Source: Actinopolyspora halophila DSM 43834 (GTDB lineage: Bacteria > Actinomycetota > Actinomycetes > Mycobacteriales > Pseudonocardiaceae). Taken from it: a DNA stretch of 64,000 bases. Where the stretch lies: assembly GCF_000371785.1 (NCBI RefSeq), contig NZ_AQUI01000002.1:2025276-2089275 (forward strand). The letters run 5' to 3'. Below are positions 1 through 8,388 of the stretch, piece by piece. Every line of letters starts with the position of its first letter. The first letter of the stretch is position 1. Both the position numbers and the translations under genes were made by a program. Under the pieces are notes generated by a model. It made no database searches. It had not been told where the DNA came from and worked only from the letters and a program-made list of their open reading frames with translations.

Positions 1-242
1 CGTGGAACACCTCCACCCGAACACGCTCGAACGTCAGCGATCCCTGTGAGGCGGTTCACCTCGATTCGCACAGGAAATCGGCACTCGAATCGGCTCCTCG
101 CAGCACGGGCCGGGGCGGCGCGGTGCCTCCGAAGGAGTCCCCGGAAGCACCCGCCCGGGCGGGGCACAGAACCTCCGTCCGGCGCTTCCTGCACCGGGAG
201 AGACCCCGGCCCCCCACCTGCAACTCGACCGGAAAAGCCCTG
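1..242. other. No gene seen (downstream of accC)
   Basis: Stretch between the window edge and the stop codon of the biotin carboxylase gene. Open frames here have no family signal and run on antisense through accC. I see no convincing gene or terminator. Confidence 0.5.
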
Positions 243-1583
243 TCAGGTCCGCTCCTCCAGCCAGGTGGTGTGCACCGGCCCCTCGGACAACTCCCGATCG
301 TCGATCAGCTCGCGATGAAGCGGGATCGTGTTCGCCACGCCCTCCACGCGGAACTCCGACAGGGCCTGGCGCGCACGCGCGTAGGCCTGTCGCCGGTCCG
401 CTCCCCAGCAGACCAGCTTCGCGATCAGCGAATCGTAGAAGGGGCTGATCTGCTCACCCCTGGTGAGAGCGGTGTCGAGCCGGACACCGGGTCCTCCCGG
501 GGCCTCGAAGGAGGTTATCTCCCCCGGAGTCGGGAGGAAATCGTTGTCCGGGTCCTCGGCGTTGATCCGCAGTTCCACGGCCGCTCCCGAGTGGCGGGCC
601 GCATCCTGAGTGAGGGACAACGACGCACCATCGGCGATCCGGAGCTGCTCGGCGACCAGGTCCACCCCGGTGATGGCCTCGGTGATCGGGTGCTCCACCT
701 GCACCCTCGTGTTCATCTCGATGAAGTAGAACCGCCCGTCCGGGTCGACCAGGAACTCGACCGTGCCCGCGTTGCGGTAGCCGACGTGTTCGCCCAGCCG
801 TTTCGCCGCTTCCCCGAGCTCGTTCCTGGTGTGCTCGTCCAGGTCCGGCGCGGGAGCCTCCTCCAGGAGCTTCTGCCTGCGGCGCTGTACCGAGCAGTCG
901 CGTTCGAACAGATGAACCAGATTCCCGTGGTGGTCGGCCAACAACTGCACCTCGACGTGCCTGGCACGTGGAAGCGCGCGTTCCAGGTAGGCGGTCCCGT
1001 CCCCGAAGGCGGACTGAGCCTCGGCACGAGCCCCGGCGAAGACCTCGGTCAGCTGGGTGGCGTCCCGCACCGGTCGGATGCCGCGTCCACCACCACCGGC
1101 CGCGGCCTTCACCAGGATCGGATAGCCGATCTCCTCGGCGACGCGCACCGCGTCGTCCGTGTCGGTGACCGGCCTGCTGCCCGGAACGACCGGAACCCCG
1201 GCCGCGGTCGCGGCACTGCGTGCGCTGGCCTTGTCCCCCATCAGCTCGATCACCTCAGGGGGAGGGCCGATGAAGGTGAAACCGGCTGTGGTGACCGCGC
1301 GGGCGAAAGCCGCGTTCTCCGAGAGGAAGCCGTATCCGGGATGGACCGCATCGACCTCGGCGTACTTGGCCGCCTCGAGGATCGAGTCGGTGTTGAGGTA
1401 GGACTTCGCAGCGGGGGACCCACCGATGTGCAGCGCCTCGTCGGCCATTCGTACCCAGCGCGCGTTCTTGTCCGTGTCCGAATAGACCGCGACGGCCTCG
1501 TGACCCGCCGTGTGGCAGGCCCGCACTATGCGCACCGCGATCTCACCGCGGTTGGCGACCAGGATTCTGCTGCGTTTCGTCAT
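243..1583 (-). CDS. accC: Biotin carboxylase (AccC-type)
   Basis: ATP-dependent carboxylation of biotin on a carrier protein, as in acetyl-CoA carboxylase. The 446-residue length is the usual AccC length. Visible are the N-terminal ILVANRGEIAVRI signature, the ATP-grasp glycine loop KAAAGGGGRG, the ERDCSVQRRRQKLLEEAP block and the catalytic EMNTRVQVEHPITE segment. The start overlaps the stop of the upstream biotin-carrier gene (ATGA), so the two are translationally coupled. It is the last gene of the pxpB-pxpC-carrier-accC operon. No carboxyltransferase subunit lies nearby, so the carboxyl acceptor is unknown. A carboxylase of this type is often found beside 5-oxoprolinase genes, where its exact role is unsettled. 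Confidence 0.93.
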   Translation of the reverse strand: MTKRSRILVANRGEIAVRIVRACHTAGHEAVAVYSDTDKNARWVRMADEALHIGGSPAAKSYLNTDSILEAAKYAEVDAVHPGYGFLSENAAFARAVTTAGFTFIGPPPEVIELMGDKASARSAATAAGVPVVPGSRPVTDTDDAVRVAEEIGYPILVKAAAGGGGRGIRPVRDATQLTEVFAGARAEAQSAFGDGTAYLERALPRARHVEVQLLADHHGNLVHLFERDCSVQRRRQKLLEEAPAPDLDEHTRNELGEAAKRLGEHVGYRNAGTVEFLVDPDGRFYFIEMNTRVQVEHPITEAITGVDLVAEQLRIADGASLSLTQDAARHSGAAVELRINAEDPDNDFLPTPGEITSFEAPGGPGVRLDTALTRGEQISPFYDSLIAKLVCWGADRRQAYARARQALSEFRVEGVANTIPLHRELIDDRELSEGPVHTTWLEERT

Positions 1584-1819
1584 GCTTCATCGACCTCGAC
1601 AATGCCCTGACCCGCCTCGACCTCGTCACCGTCGCCGAGCAGGAACTTGCTGATGATTCCCGAACGATCGGCCTTGACTTCGTTGAACGTCTTCATCACC
1701 TCGATCAGGGCCACGAGCTGTCCGGGTTCGACCGTCCCGCCTTCCTCGATGAAGGGAGCCTGTTCGGGAGAGGGACGTCGGTAGAACACACCGGGCAGCT
1801 GTGCGTTCATCGTGGACAT
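1580..1819 (-). CDS. Biotin carboxyl carrier protein, short form
   Basis: A 79-residue lipoyl/biotinyl-domain protein that would carry carboxybiotin for the AccC encoded next. The biotinylation motif EVMKTF places the modified lysine at residue 43. It lacks the long Ala/Pro-rich N-terminus of typical AccB and is essentially the attachment domain alone. The start was chosen at 1817-1819 because an AGGAGG lies just upstream. A longer open frame upstream has no support. The TGA overlaps the accC ATG, and pxpC ends 77 bases upstream in the same direction. It could be called accB, but the short form is typical of pxp-linked carriers. Confidence 0.88.
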   Translation of the reverse strand: MSTMNAQLPGVFYRRPSPEQAPFIEEGGTVEPGQLVALIEVMKTFNEVKADRSGIISKFLLGDGDEVEAGQGIVEVDEA

Positions 1820-1896
1820 GACAGCCTCCTTCGACGAGTGATCCGCTTGAGCCGCTGCGCGTTGCTGACCGCCGGGTGGTTCACGTTCTCCGGTGC

Positions 1897-2874
1897 TCAA
1901 CCACTCAGGACCGTGCGGAGTTTGTGCAACCACGCGTCGCGGTCCTGACGAGCTTGTACTGCGGAGTCGACATCCGTGGCGTTGAACCGCACGTAACCAC
2001 CCGTGCCGGTCTGGGCTATGCGATCGCGGTCGGCCGATACGACCGTGCCGACGGTCGCGTAACCGCCGCCGGTGACAGCGTCGTTCAACAGGATGATCGG
2101 CTCGTTGCCTCCGGGGATCTGGACGGATCCGATCGGGTAGCCGAGGTCGACGACGTTGGCCGGATCGCTACCCGCCCCGAAAGGCTGTTGCCGCTCGACG
2201 AAGTCGATCGTCCCGCCGCGCAGACGATAGCCGATCCGGTCGGCGTCCTTGGTCACTTTCCACGTCGTGTCGAAAAAGGAGTTCAGCGCGTTCTCGGTGA
2301 GCCGGTAGGAACACAGCCCGACCACCAGACGCAGTTCCACCACATCGGGGAACTCGGGCAGGAACTCCTCGGGAACGGTGGTGCCCTCGGCGGGGGCGTC
2401 CTGAGCCCGCCCGAGCGGAACACGGTCCCCTTCGGCCAGCGCACGTCCCCCGAATCCCCCGATCCCGGTGAGCTTGTAGGTGGAGCGGGAGTTCAGGTAT
2501 TCGGGGACGTCCAGTCCCCCGCTGATCGCGACATAGGGTCGTGCACCCGTCTTGAGCGGCCCGAATCCGAGAACGTCGCCCGGTCCCACTCGCAGACTCG
2601 TCCACATCGGGGCGGAGGCTCCGTTGATCGTGACGGAACTGTTCGCCCCGGTGACCGCGACGGTGCGGGAATCGGTGAACTCGAGTTCCGGTCCCAGGTA
2701 GGTCGCTTCCAACGCGGCGGTCGAACCCGGGTTCCCGGTGAGCAGGTTGGCGATGGTGAAGGAGTAGCGGTCCATCGCCCCGGAAGGGGGCATGCCGATC
2801 GCGTAGTGCCCGTCACGTCCGGCGTCCTGGACCGTGGTGTACAACCCTCCCGAACGGACTAGTACTTCGTTCAT
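1897..2874 (-). CDS. pxpC: 5-oxoprolinase subunit PxpC (KipA/biotin-dependent carboxyltransferase fold)
   Basis: With PxpA and PxpB it forms the ATP-dependent 5-oxoprolinase that opens pyroglutamate to glutamate. It is 325 residues long. The N-terminal VLVRSGGLYTTVQDAGR block and the following YAIGMPPSGAMD motif are characteristic of the family formerly called allophanate hydrolase subunit 2 or KipA. The ATG overlaps the stop of pxpB by four bases. The carrier/AccC pair follows in the same direction. The family assignment is firm; the substrate follows from the complete PxpABC set. Confidence 0.92.
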   Translation of the reverse strand: MNEVLVRSGGLYTTVQDAGRDGHYAIGMPPSGAMDRYSFTIANLLTGNPGSTAALEATYLGPELEFTDSRTVAVTGANSSVTINGASAPMWTSLRVGPGDVLGFGPLKTGARPYVAISGGLDVPEYLNSRSTYKLTGIGGFGGRALAEGDRVPLGRAQDAPAEGTTVPEEFLPEFPDVVELRLVVGLCSYRLTENALNSFFDTTWKVTKDADRIGYRLRGGTIDFVERQQPFGAGSDPANVVDLGYPIGSVQIPGGNEPIILLNDAVTGGGYATVGTVVSADRDRIAQTGTGGYVRFNATDVDSAVQARQDRDAWLHKLRTVLSG

Positions 2875-3773
2875 CGGTACAGCTCCTCCAACAAATCGCG
2901 GTTGACCGAGTCCGGGTTCTCGAGAAAAGCCGTGGGCGAGAACTCCACCTCGCGGATGCGGTAGTGGAAGGTTCCGGCCTCCACTTCCGAGCGGACGTGG
3001 TCATACTCGGCACGATCGATGGGGCGGTAGCGCAGAATGTCGCTCGGCTGCGGGAACGCGATCCGGTCGTGGAAGTCGGGCAGGCTCTGGGTGCCGTCGA
3101 ACACGGGAGCGGGGGCGATTCCGAACAGCTGGTACCCGCCCGCGCCGCGAACCGGGTAGACGACCGCGAAAGCACCGCCGTAACCGAACGCCCGTTCCGG
3201 GGTGTCCGTTCGCGGGCGCACGTACTTGGGCACCTCGATCTGCCGCTCCCGCGGAACCATCTGGTAGCAGAAGGGCAGCCCCGGGACGAAGCCGAGCATG
3301 GTGACGATGAAGGGAGCGCTGCCGATCGCCTCGATCAGCTCTTCGACGGTGGAGAAGCCGTTGATCCGAGCGGCATACTCCAGATCGGTCACGTTCGGGT
3401 CCTGGTGATTGTCCCTGAACCGGAGCAGGGTCTCCTTGGTCCAGGGGTCGTCGAAAAGTACCGGGACGTCCACTATTCGGGTGGAGACCACCCGGTTCCC
3501 GTCCAGTTCGCCGACCGAGTGCTCCAACCGCCGCAGTTCTTCGACGAGTTCGGTGGGATGCAGTTTCCCGGGGTCCAGTCTGATCAGATAGGAGGCGTTG
3601 GAGGGGCAGATGTCCACGACCCCCTCCAGTTCCCGGTCACGCAGAGCCCCGGTGATCGCCATGGCCTTGAAGTTGGCCTGCAGGCTCATCTCCCGGTCCA
3701 GCTCGACGAAAACGAACTCGTCCCCCCCGAACTCGTAGCGGGCCTCTGGCAGTCGTACCGTCGTTTCCGCCAT
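2871..3773 (-). CDS. pxpB: 5-oxoprolinase subunit PxpB (KipI family)
   Basis: Second subunit of the 5-oxoprolinase complex (family formerly allophanate hydrolase subunit 1 or KipI). Family marks include the segment GFVPGLPFCYQM and the later YPVRGAGGYQLFGIAP region. The start is placed at 3771-3773, giving 300 residues, because GGAGG lies five bases upstream; the frame stays open further upstream. At about 300 residues it is longer than the bacterial KipI proteins of roughly 240 residues. The extra sequence is spread over the N-terminal half. It is first in the minus-strand operon and divergent from pxpA. Confidence 0.9.
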   Translation of the reverse strand: MAETTVRLPEARYEFGGDEFVFVELDREMSLQANFKAMAITGALRDRELEGVVDICPSNASYLIRLDPGKLHPTELVEELRRLEHSVGELDGNRVVSTRIVDVPVLFDDPWTKETLLRFRDNHQDPNVTDLEYAARINGFSTVEELIEAIGSAPFIVTMLGFVPGLPFCYQMVPRERQIEVPKYVRPRTDTPERAFGYGGAFAVVYPVRGAGGYQLFGIAPAPVFDGTQSLPDFHDRIAFPQPSDILRYRPIDRAEYDHVRSEVEAGTFHYRIREVEFSPTAFLENPDSVNRDLLEELYR

Positions 3774-3978
3774 ATCGACCTCCGGGGCTGACTGCGATCT
3801 GTCCGTGTGCTCGAGCATGCATCGCGCTGATTGATGACGCAGGACTTACCCGCACGGGTTTCGCACGTTCGAGGGATAGGCTGATTGATTTCGCGGCGCG
3901 TGACAACGTCCGTCTGCGTGAATCGTCAATATGGCGTAGGGTGTTTGTGACCGGTCTCACTCGCCGTGGAGGTGCGGA
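3774..3978. promoter_or_regulatory. Divergent intergenic region pxpB/pxpA
   Basis: About 200 bases separate the divergent pxpB and pxpA starts, so promoters for both units should lie here. A stretch around 3875-3945 is less GC-rich than its surroundings. No clear operator palindrome was found by eye. The pxpA ribosome site GGAGG sits six bases before its ATG. Confidence 0.5.
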
Positions 3979-4749
3979 ATGCAGACGCTGGTGGACCTCA
4001 ACGCCGACGCAGGGGAGAGTTTCGGACGCTGGACTCTCGGCGCGGACGACCAACTGATTCCGCTCGTCAACTCGGTGAACATCGCCTGCGGATGGCACGC
4101 GGGGGATCCGGGCACAATGCACAGTACGTTGCGGATCGCGCGGGACGCGGGGGCTTCGGTGGGAGCCCACCCCGGTATGCCCGACCTGGCCGGATTCGGG
4201 AGGAGGGCCATCGCGTTGAGTCCGCAGGAGGCGGCGGACGCGTGTCTGTATCAGTTCGGGGCGCTGCGCGGTATCGCCGACAGCTTCGGAGTGCCCGTCA
4301 CGCACGTCAAACCGCACGGAGCGCTGTACGGGTTGACGCTACGGGACGAGAGCGTGGCCGACGCGGTGGTCGACGCGTTGGCCAACGCCGCCCCCGAGAC
4401 GAACATCGTGTTGTTGGCCGGACACACGGCTCAACGGATCGCTGCCAAGGGGTACCCCGTGGTGCGGGAGGCATTCGCGGATCTGGACTACGACGACAAC
4501 GGGCACATCGTCATCGAACCGGTACCTCGGGCGAAGTCCCCGCAGCAGTGCACCGAACAGGCGATGTCAGTGCTGCGGGGAGAACTCGTCTCGATGAACG
4601 GTGAGACGGTTCCGGTGGACGCCGACACGATCTGCGTGCACGGTGACCGGCCGAACGCGATCGAGATCGCGGAGACGATCCGTGCCCGTTTCGACGCGGA
4701 AGGCGTCGGAACCGCGCCGATGGCCACCGTGCTCGCGAAACGTGGCTGA
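3979..4749 (+). CDS. pxpA: 5-oxoprolinase subunit PxpA (LamB/YcsF family)
   Basis: A 256-residue LamB/YcsF-family protein, the third 5-oxoprolinase subunit. Diagnostic features are the N-terminal VDLNADAGESFGRW, the NIACGWHAGDP motif, VGAHPGMPDLAGFGRR and the VKPHGALYG block. The length matches the family. It is transcribed away from pxpBC, so subunit expression is split over two divergent units. Its gene ends convergently with the nitrilase-family gene. Confidence 0.94.
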   Translation: MQTLVDLNADAGESFGRWTLGADDQLIPLVNSVNIACGWHAGDPGTMHSTLRIARDAGASVGAHPGMPDLAGFGRRAIALSPQEAADACLYQFGALRGIADSFGVPVTHVKPHGALYGLTLRDESVADAVVDALANAAPETNIVLLAGHTAQRIAAKGYPVVREAFADLDYDDNGHIVIEPVPRAKSPQQCTEQAMSVLRGELVSMNGETVPVDADTICVHGDRPNAIEIAETIRARFDAEGVGTAPMATVLAKRG

Positions 4750-4834
4750 GAAACGGCCACGCCTGTCAGCGGTTTCCGTCAGTCAGGTCTCCCGGTTCAG
4801 CCGGAAGAGTCCGTTCCGAGGCAGTCAGTACCGG

Positions 4835-5767
4835 TCATGTGGCGGGCAATAGTTCGTCTCGGAGGGAGACCCGAAGATCACTGTAATGATCACCCTCCGG
4901 GCTGAACGGAGGGATCCGGTCCGGAACGCAGTCGCTGACCAGCAGTGAGTCCACCGAGCGTTCCTCGGGGCCAGCCGCGACCAGAGTACTTCCGTCCGGT
5001 GCCCACACCCCGGAATTGCCGCGGTACTGCCAGTGCCCGCGTTCCGTGCTTTCCCAACCGCGTCGATTGGCGTAGGCGACGAAGACACGCCATACCGATG
5101 CCATGGCCGGAATGATGTGCTCCGTCGCGTCCGGATAGGGGACCCGCGTCGGTGTTCCGTCGTGCAACACGAAGTGTTGATCCGCGGCCGTGGGGCCGAC
5201 TACGAGACCGGCCCCCCGCTGCACCAGGCTCTGGTACAGCGGGGGGAACTCGCATTCGTAGCAGTTCAGCAATCCCACCGGGTACTGGTTGATCTTGGAC
5301 ACGGGTGGGAGTTCGGTGCCGGCCGTGAAGTTGGCCCGTTCCGCGGCACCGTAGAGATGGGTTTTGCGGTAGTTGGCGACGAGCTCGCCGTCGGAGACCA
5401 GTGCGATCGAGTCGTGCACGGTACCGCGGGAAGCGCGTTCCACGTAGGGCAGCGCGATGGCCGTTTCGTGACGCAGGGACAGTTCGCAGGCGGTTGTGAC
5501 GGTGTTGCCCGAGCTGGACTCGGCCAGCTGTTGGCATTCCTCCGGACTCAGCGCGTAACCGGTGACATAGCACTCGGGGAAGACCGTCAGCTGGCAGCGG
5601 TACATGCCCGCCATGCGAACGGCCTCGTGCAGCCGCCGCAGGTTCTCCTCGACCGCGTCCGGAGTTCCCACCGGGTTCTCGGCTTGGAAGATTCCCAGGC
5701 GTACTCCACTCCCCGCGTAGGGAGGTTCCTGGCTGTTGAGCCTACAGACGGCACGGATCGGCGACAT
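4835..5767 (-). CDS. Carbon-nitrogen hydrolase (nitrilase superfamily)
   Basis: Hydrolyses a C-N bond of an amide or related compound; the substrate is unknown. The nitrilase-superfamily triad is visible as Glu65 (FPECYVTGY), Lys135 (NYRKTHLYG) and Cys169 (LLNCYECEFP). The start is set at 5765-5767 because AAAGGAGC lies six bases upstream. This gives 310 residues and drops an unsupported basic extension of 48 residues. Glutamate decarboxylase is encoded upstream in the same direction, and the 5-oxoprolinase genes lie on the other side. An amidase acting in glutamate/GABA or nitrogen scavenging is therefore plausible, but this is inferred only from context. Confidence 0.85.
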   Translation of the reverse strand: MSPIRAVCRLNSQEPPYAGSGVRLGIFQAENPVGTPDAVEENLRRLHEAVRMAGMYRCQLTVFPECYVTGYALSPEECQQLAESSSGNTVTTACELSLRHETAIALPYVERASRGTVHDSIALVSDGELVANYRKTHLYGAAERANFTAGTELPPVSKINQYPVGLLNCYECEFPPLYQSLVQRGAGLVVGPTAADQHFVLHDGTPTRVPYPDATEHIIPAMASVWRVFVAYANRRGWESTERGHWQYRGNSGVWAPDGSTLVAAGPEERSVDSLLVSDCVPDRIPPFSPEGDHYSDLRVSLRDELLPAT

Positions 5768-5929
5768 TGCCGCTCCTTTCATCCGGTTGGTGTTCGAAAC
5801 GGTCCGGAGCGCTGTGCGGGCTCCGGAAACTCGACGTGGCCGGGAGAACTCCCGTAGCGATGGGGACTTCCGGTACACGAGTCTCTTCCGGTACCGGGGC
5901 TGGGCGGCCACGGAGGCTCTGTGGCGACT

Positions 5930-7225
5930 TCAGGGTGTCGTGACGAAACGCCGCACGTTCGACAGCAGGCTTTCGGCCTCCCCACGGGTCATGTCGTCAC
6001 GTATCACCACACGCAGCACATCCGTGTCCTCCATGTCGGGCGGAAGTGCGTAGACGGGAACGGACCAGCCCAGCTGGCCCAGGTAGTCGGACAGTTCGTG
6101 CAGCTTCCACTGCACGTGGTCCCGGAGTCGAAGAGCCACCACGGGAAGCTGGCGGCCGTCTCCGAGTATTCGGAACGGTCCCGTCTCGGCCAGTGCGTCG
6201 GCCAGCATCGTGGCGATCTCGCGGCTCCGCGCGTGCGCGGCGCGATAACCCTCGAAACCGAGTCGAACGAAGTTGTAGTACTGCACCACCACCGGTGCGG
6301 CGGAACGCGAGAAGGTCAACTCGTGGTGCGTGCGGGTACTGCCCAGATAGTTCGTCCGGAAGTTCAACCATCCGGTGCGTGCCTGTCGGTTCCGCCAGAG
6401 CATCCAACCCAGCCCCGGAGGAACCAGACCGTACTTGTGTCCGGAGGTGTTGATGGAGTGTACCCGGGGCAGCCGGAAGTCCCATACCAGTTCGGGATCG
6501 AGAAACGGTGCTATGAAGCCGCCGGAAGCCGCATCGATGTGCAACGGCACGTCGACACCGCTCGAGTCGGCGAGCTCGTCGAGGGCGGCGGCGATCTCGG
6601 CGATCGGTTCGTAGCTGCCGTCTATGGTGGATCCGAGGATACCGACCACCCCTATGGTGTTCTCGTCACACAGCTCGGTGGCCGACTCGGGGGTCAGGTG
6701 CAGTGCTTGTTCTCCGACCGGGGCGACACGGGGTTCGACGTTCCAGTGCCTGCAGAACTTGTGCCAGCAGACGTGCGCGTTGGACCCGAAGACCAGGTTC
6801 GGTCGAGCGTTCCCCCTCCGGGAGCGGGAGTTGTGCTCCCACCTGCGAAGCAGGGCCGCTCCCGCGAGTAACGCGGCCTCGCTGGAACCGGTGGTGGCTC
6901 CGCCGACCACGCCCTTGGGGTCGCCGCTCCACAGCTCCCCGAGTATCCGGACGCATTGCTGCTCGATCTCGGTCGCCGCGGGGTACTGGTCCCGGTCCAC
7001 CAGGTTGTATTCGAGATATTCGTTGAACAGCTGGGCGGCTTCCGGCTCATAAGAGGTGGCCAGGAAAGTGGCGAGGTTCATCGTGGGGGACGTGTCACCC
7101 CCCAGGCGCTTCCTGAGCACATCCGCTGCGGCGGAAGCCTCCCTACCGTGTTCGGGCAATTCGCCTGGCGGTACCTGTGTGGAAGCTGGTGTGCCAGGTC
7201 GGCTGACCGCCGGCCTACCCGACAT
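5930..7225 (-). CDS. gadB: Glutamate decarboxylase (PLP-dependent)
   Basis: Group II PLP decarboxylase resembling bacterial GadA/GadB, converting glutamate to GABA plus CO2. The Schiff-base lysine lies in SGHKYGLVPPGLGW. PLP-binding segments include GSSEAALLAG and HIDAASGGFIAPF. It is about 430 residues, slightly short of the usual 460. Two ATGs lie six bases apart. AGGAG abuts the first with no spacing and sits six bases before the second (7223-7225), so the second was chosen. The product of PxpABC is its substrate, which makes a 5-oxoproline to glutamate to GABA route conceivable. No glutamate/GABA antiporter is seen nearby, so acid resistance is not implied. Confidence 0.9.
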   Translation of the reverse strand: MSGRPAVSRPGTPASTQVPPGELPEHGREASAAADVLRKRLGGDTSPTMNLATFLATSYEPEAAQLFNEYLEYNLVDRDQYPAATEIEQQCVRILGELWSGDPKGVVGGATTGSSEAALLAGAALLRRWEHNSRSRRGNARPNLVFGSNAHVCWHKFCRHWNVEPRVAPVGEQALHLTPESATELCDENTIGVVGILGSTIDGSYEPIAEIAAALDELADSSGVDVPLHIDAASGGFIAPFLDPELVWDFRLPRVHSINTSGHKYGLVPPGLGWMLWRNRQARTGWLNFRTNYLGSTRTHHELTFSRSAAPVVVQYYNFVRLGFEGYRAAHARSREIATMLADALAETGPFRILGDGRQLPVVALRLRDHVQWKLHELSDYLGQLGWSVPVYALPPDMEDTDVLRVVIRDDMTRGEAESLLSNVRRFVTTP

Positions 7226-7562
7226 GTTCATCTCCTAGGAATCGAGTTGTCGTTGTACCGACTTTCCGAAACCTATGGCGGGAAGGCCGTGCGAGCACAT
7301 AGGAGGAAGGTTCCACTCCTGGTGGCCACGGGCTGGAATGGCGGTTGACTTTAATGGTCCGTTAGTACGAATTCTATGAACAGAAGTGCTAAATCGGCCT
7401 CGGGAAGGTGGAATCTCCCCTCCGACGTGACGACAACCAGGATGGTGTCCGAGTCGGTCTCGGCCGTGAAAAGTGACCGAGATCACCTTTATGGCTCGAA
7501 ACACCGGCAGGGGACCGTCAGGTCGATAGGTGGCAATGGTGGAGAGCGGCGGGAGTCATTTC
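7226..7562. promoter_or_regulatory. Divergent intergenic region gadB/luxR
   Basis: The gap holds the promoters of gadB (leftward) and the LuxR-type gene (rightward). An AT-richer patch at about 7340-7400 contains a TTGACT hexamer (7345-7350) that could be a rightward -35 box. A matching -10 is not obvious. The start of the regulator gene is uncertain (7530, 7536 or 7563), so the gap may be up to 33 bases shorter. Confidence 0.4.
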
Positions 7563-7955
7563 ATGATCGATTCTTACCGGAAGGCACTCGATTCGGCAAT
7601 CACGGCGATGCTGCGCGAGGCCATGGAACACTCGGAGGCCTTGGATCATCTGGTCGACCAGATCAACCAGCTGGTCGCGCTGCGGGTGAGGCTGGCTGAG
7701 TCCCGCGGGGAGGACCGGGACGGCGACGAGGAGGTAGTGAAGTCCGAATCGTCCGGGCTCGAGCGGCTGACCCAGCGTGAGAGCGAGGTCCTCGACCACT
7801 TGGTGCGTGGCAGGTCCAATCGTCAGATCGCGCGCTCACTGTCGATATCGGAGCGGACCGTGAAAAATCACCTGCACGGTATATTCACCAAGTTGGGGGT
7901 TACTGACCGCACTTCTGCCGCGATCACCGCGCTCGACGAGAGCAGGGAATCTTGA
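7563..7955 (+). CDS. Small LuxR-type HTH regulator without receiver domain
   Basis: A 130-residue transcription factor. The last 65 residues form a LuxR/GerE helix-turn-helix: LTQRESEVLDHLVRG, then SNRQIARSLSISERTVKNH, then LHGIFTKLGVTDR. The N-terminal half is a predicted helical, partly coiled segment with no phosphoacceptor receiver domain. ATG 7563 is chosen because GGGAG lies seven bases upstream; GTG 7530 or ATG 7536 are possible. It diverges from gadB and may regulate it, but only position supports this. Confidence 0.8.
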   Translation: MIDSYRKALDSAITAMLREAMEHSEALDHLVDQINQLVALRVRLAESRGEDRDGDEEVVKSESSGLERLTQRESEVLDHLVRGRSNRQIARSLSISERTVKNHLHGIFTKLGVTDRTSAAITALDESRES

Positions 7956-8388
7956 TCAACATCCCGGTGAGAGCTTCGCCGTGGGAAGTCTTTTCGCTGA
8001 AATGATCAAGTGGGAGTGCCCGGCGAGTGAGAAGTGGGGAGAAAACGTGCCCGCGTGGTGCTTCGACTGCGGGGGAGTGAAGTATTTGGCACGATGGTGT
8101 GAGAATTTAAAACGAAAAATATTCGGAAGATTTTTGATTGCCCCGTTGCGAAGAGCGGTCGTCTTCCGGTTCCGCTTTCGGGCAGTCCGGAAACATCGAC
8201 GCGCCTGCCCCGGAGGTCCGGTGCCGGCCCCCTCACACCACGGTGGCGCCCGACGCGAGCCGAGAAGACGTCGCGTCGAATCGGCGGGCGGAGGAAGGTT
8301 CCGAAAGCCGGTCGAGCGGGGCCGACACCGTCACCGCACCGACCCGACGGTTGTCGTGATCGGTGCGGTGCGGACGGGGTGGCAGTGT
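7956..8388. other. Intergenic region between luxR and fhs ends
   Basis: A convergent gap of 433 bases. No gene-like frame is convincing. It contains an AT-rich patch at about 8095-8140. Near the fhs end it contains an inverted repeat listed separately. Confidence 0.5.
8332..8370. terminator. Inverted repeat, candidate terminator of the one-carbon operon
   Basis: CACCGCACCGA (8332-8342) and TCGGTGCGGTG (8360-8370) form a perfect 11-bp stem with a 17-base loop. It starts 18 bases beyond the fhs stop. There is no T-run, so it could act as a factor-assisted or bidirectional terminator, or as a 3' stabiliser. Confidence 0.5.

Noticed and set aside
123-1610. Long plus-strand frame antisense to accC
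   Set aside because: It mirrors the real biotin carboxylase gene and has no family signal; long antisense frames are expected in high-GC DNA.
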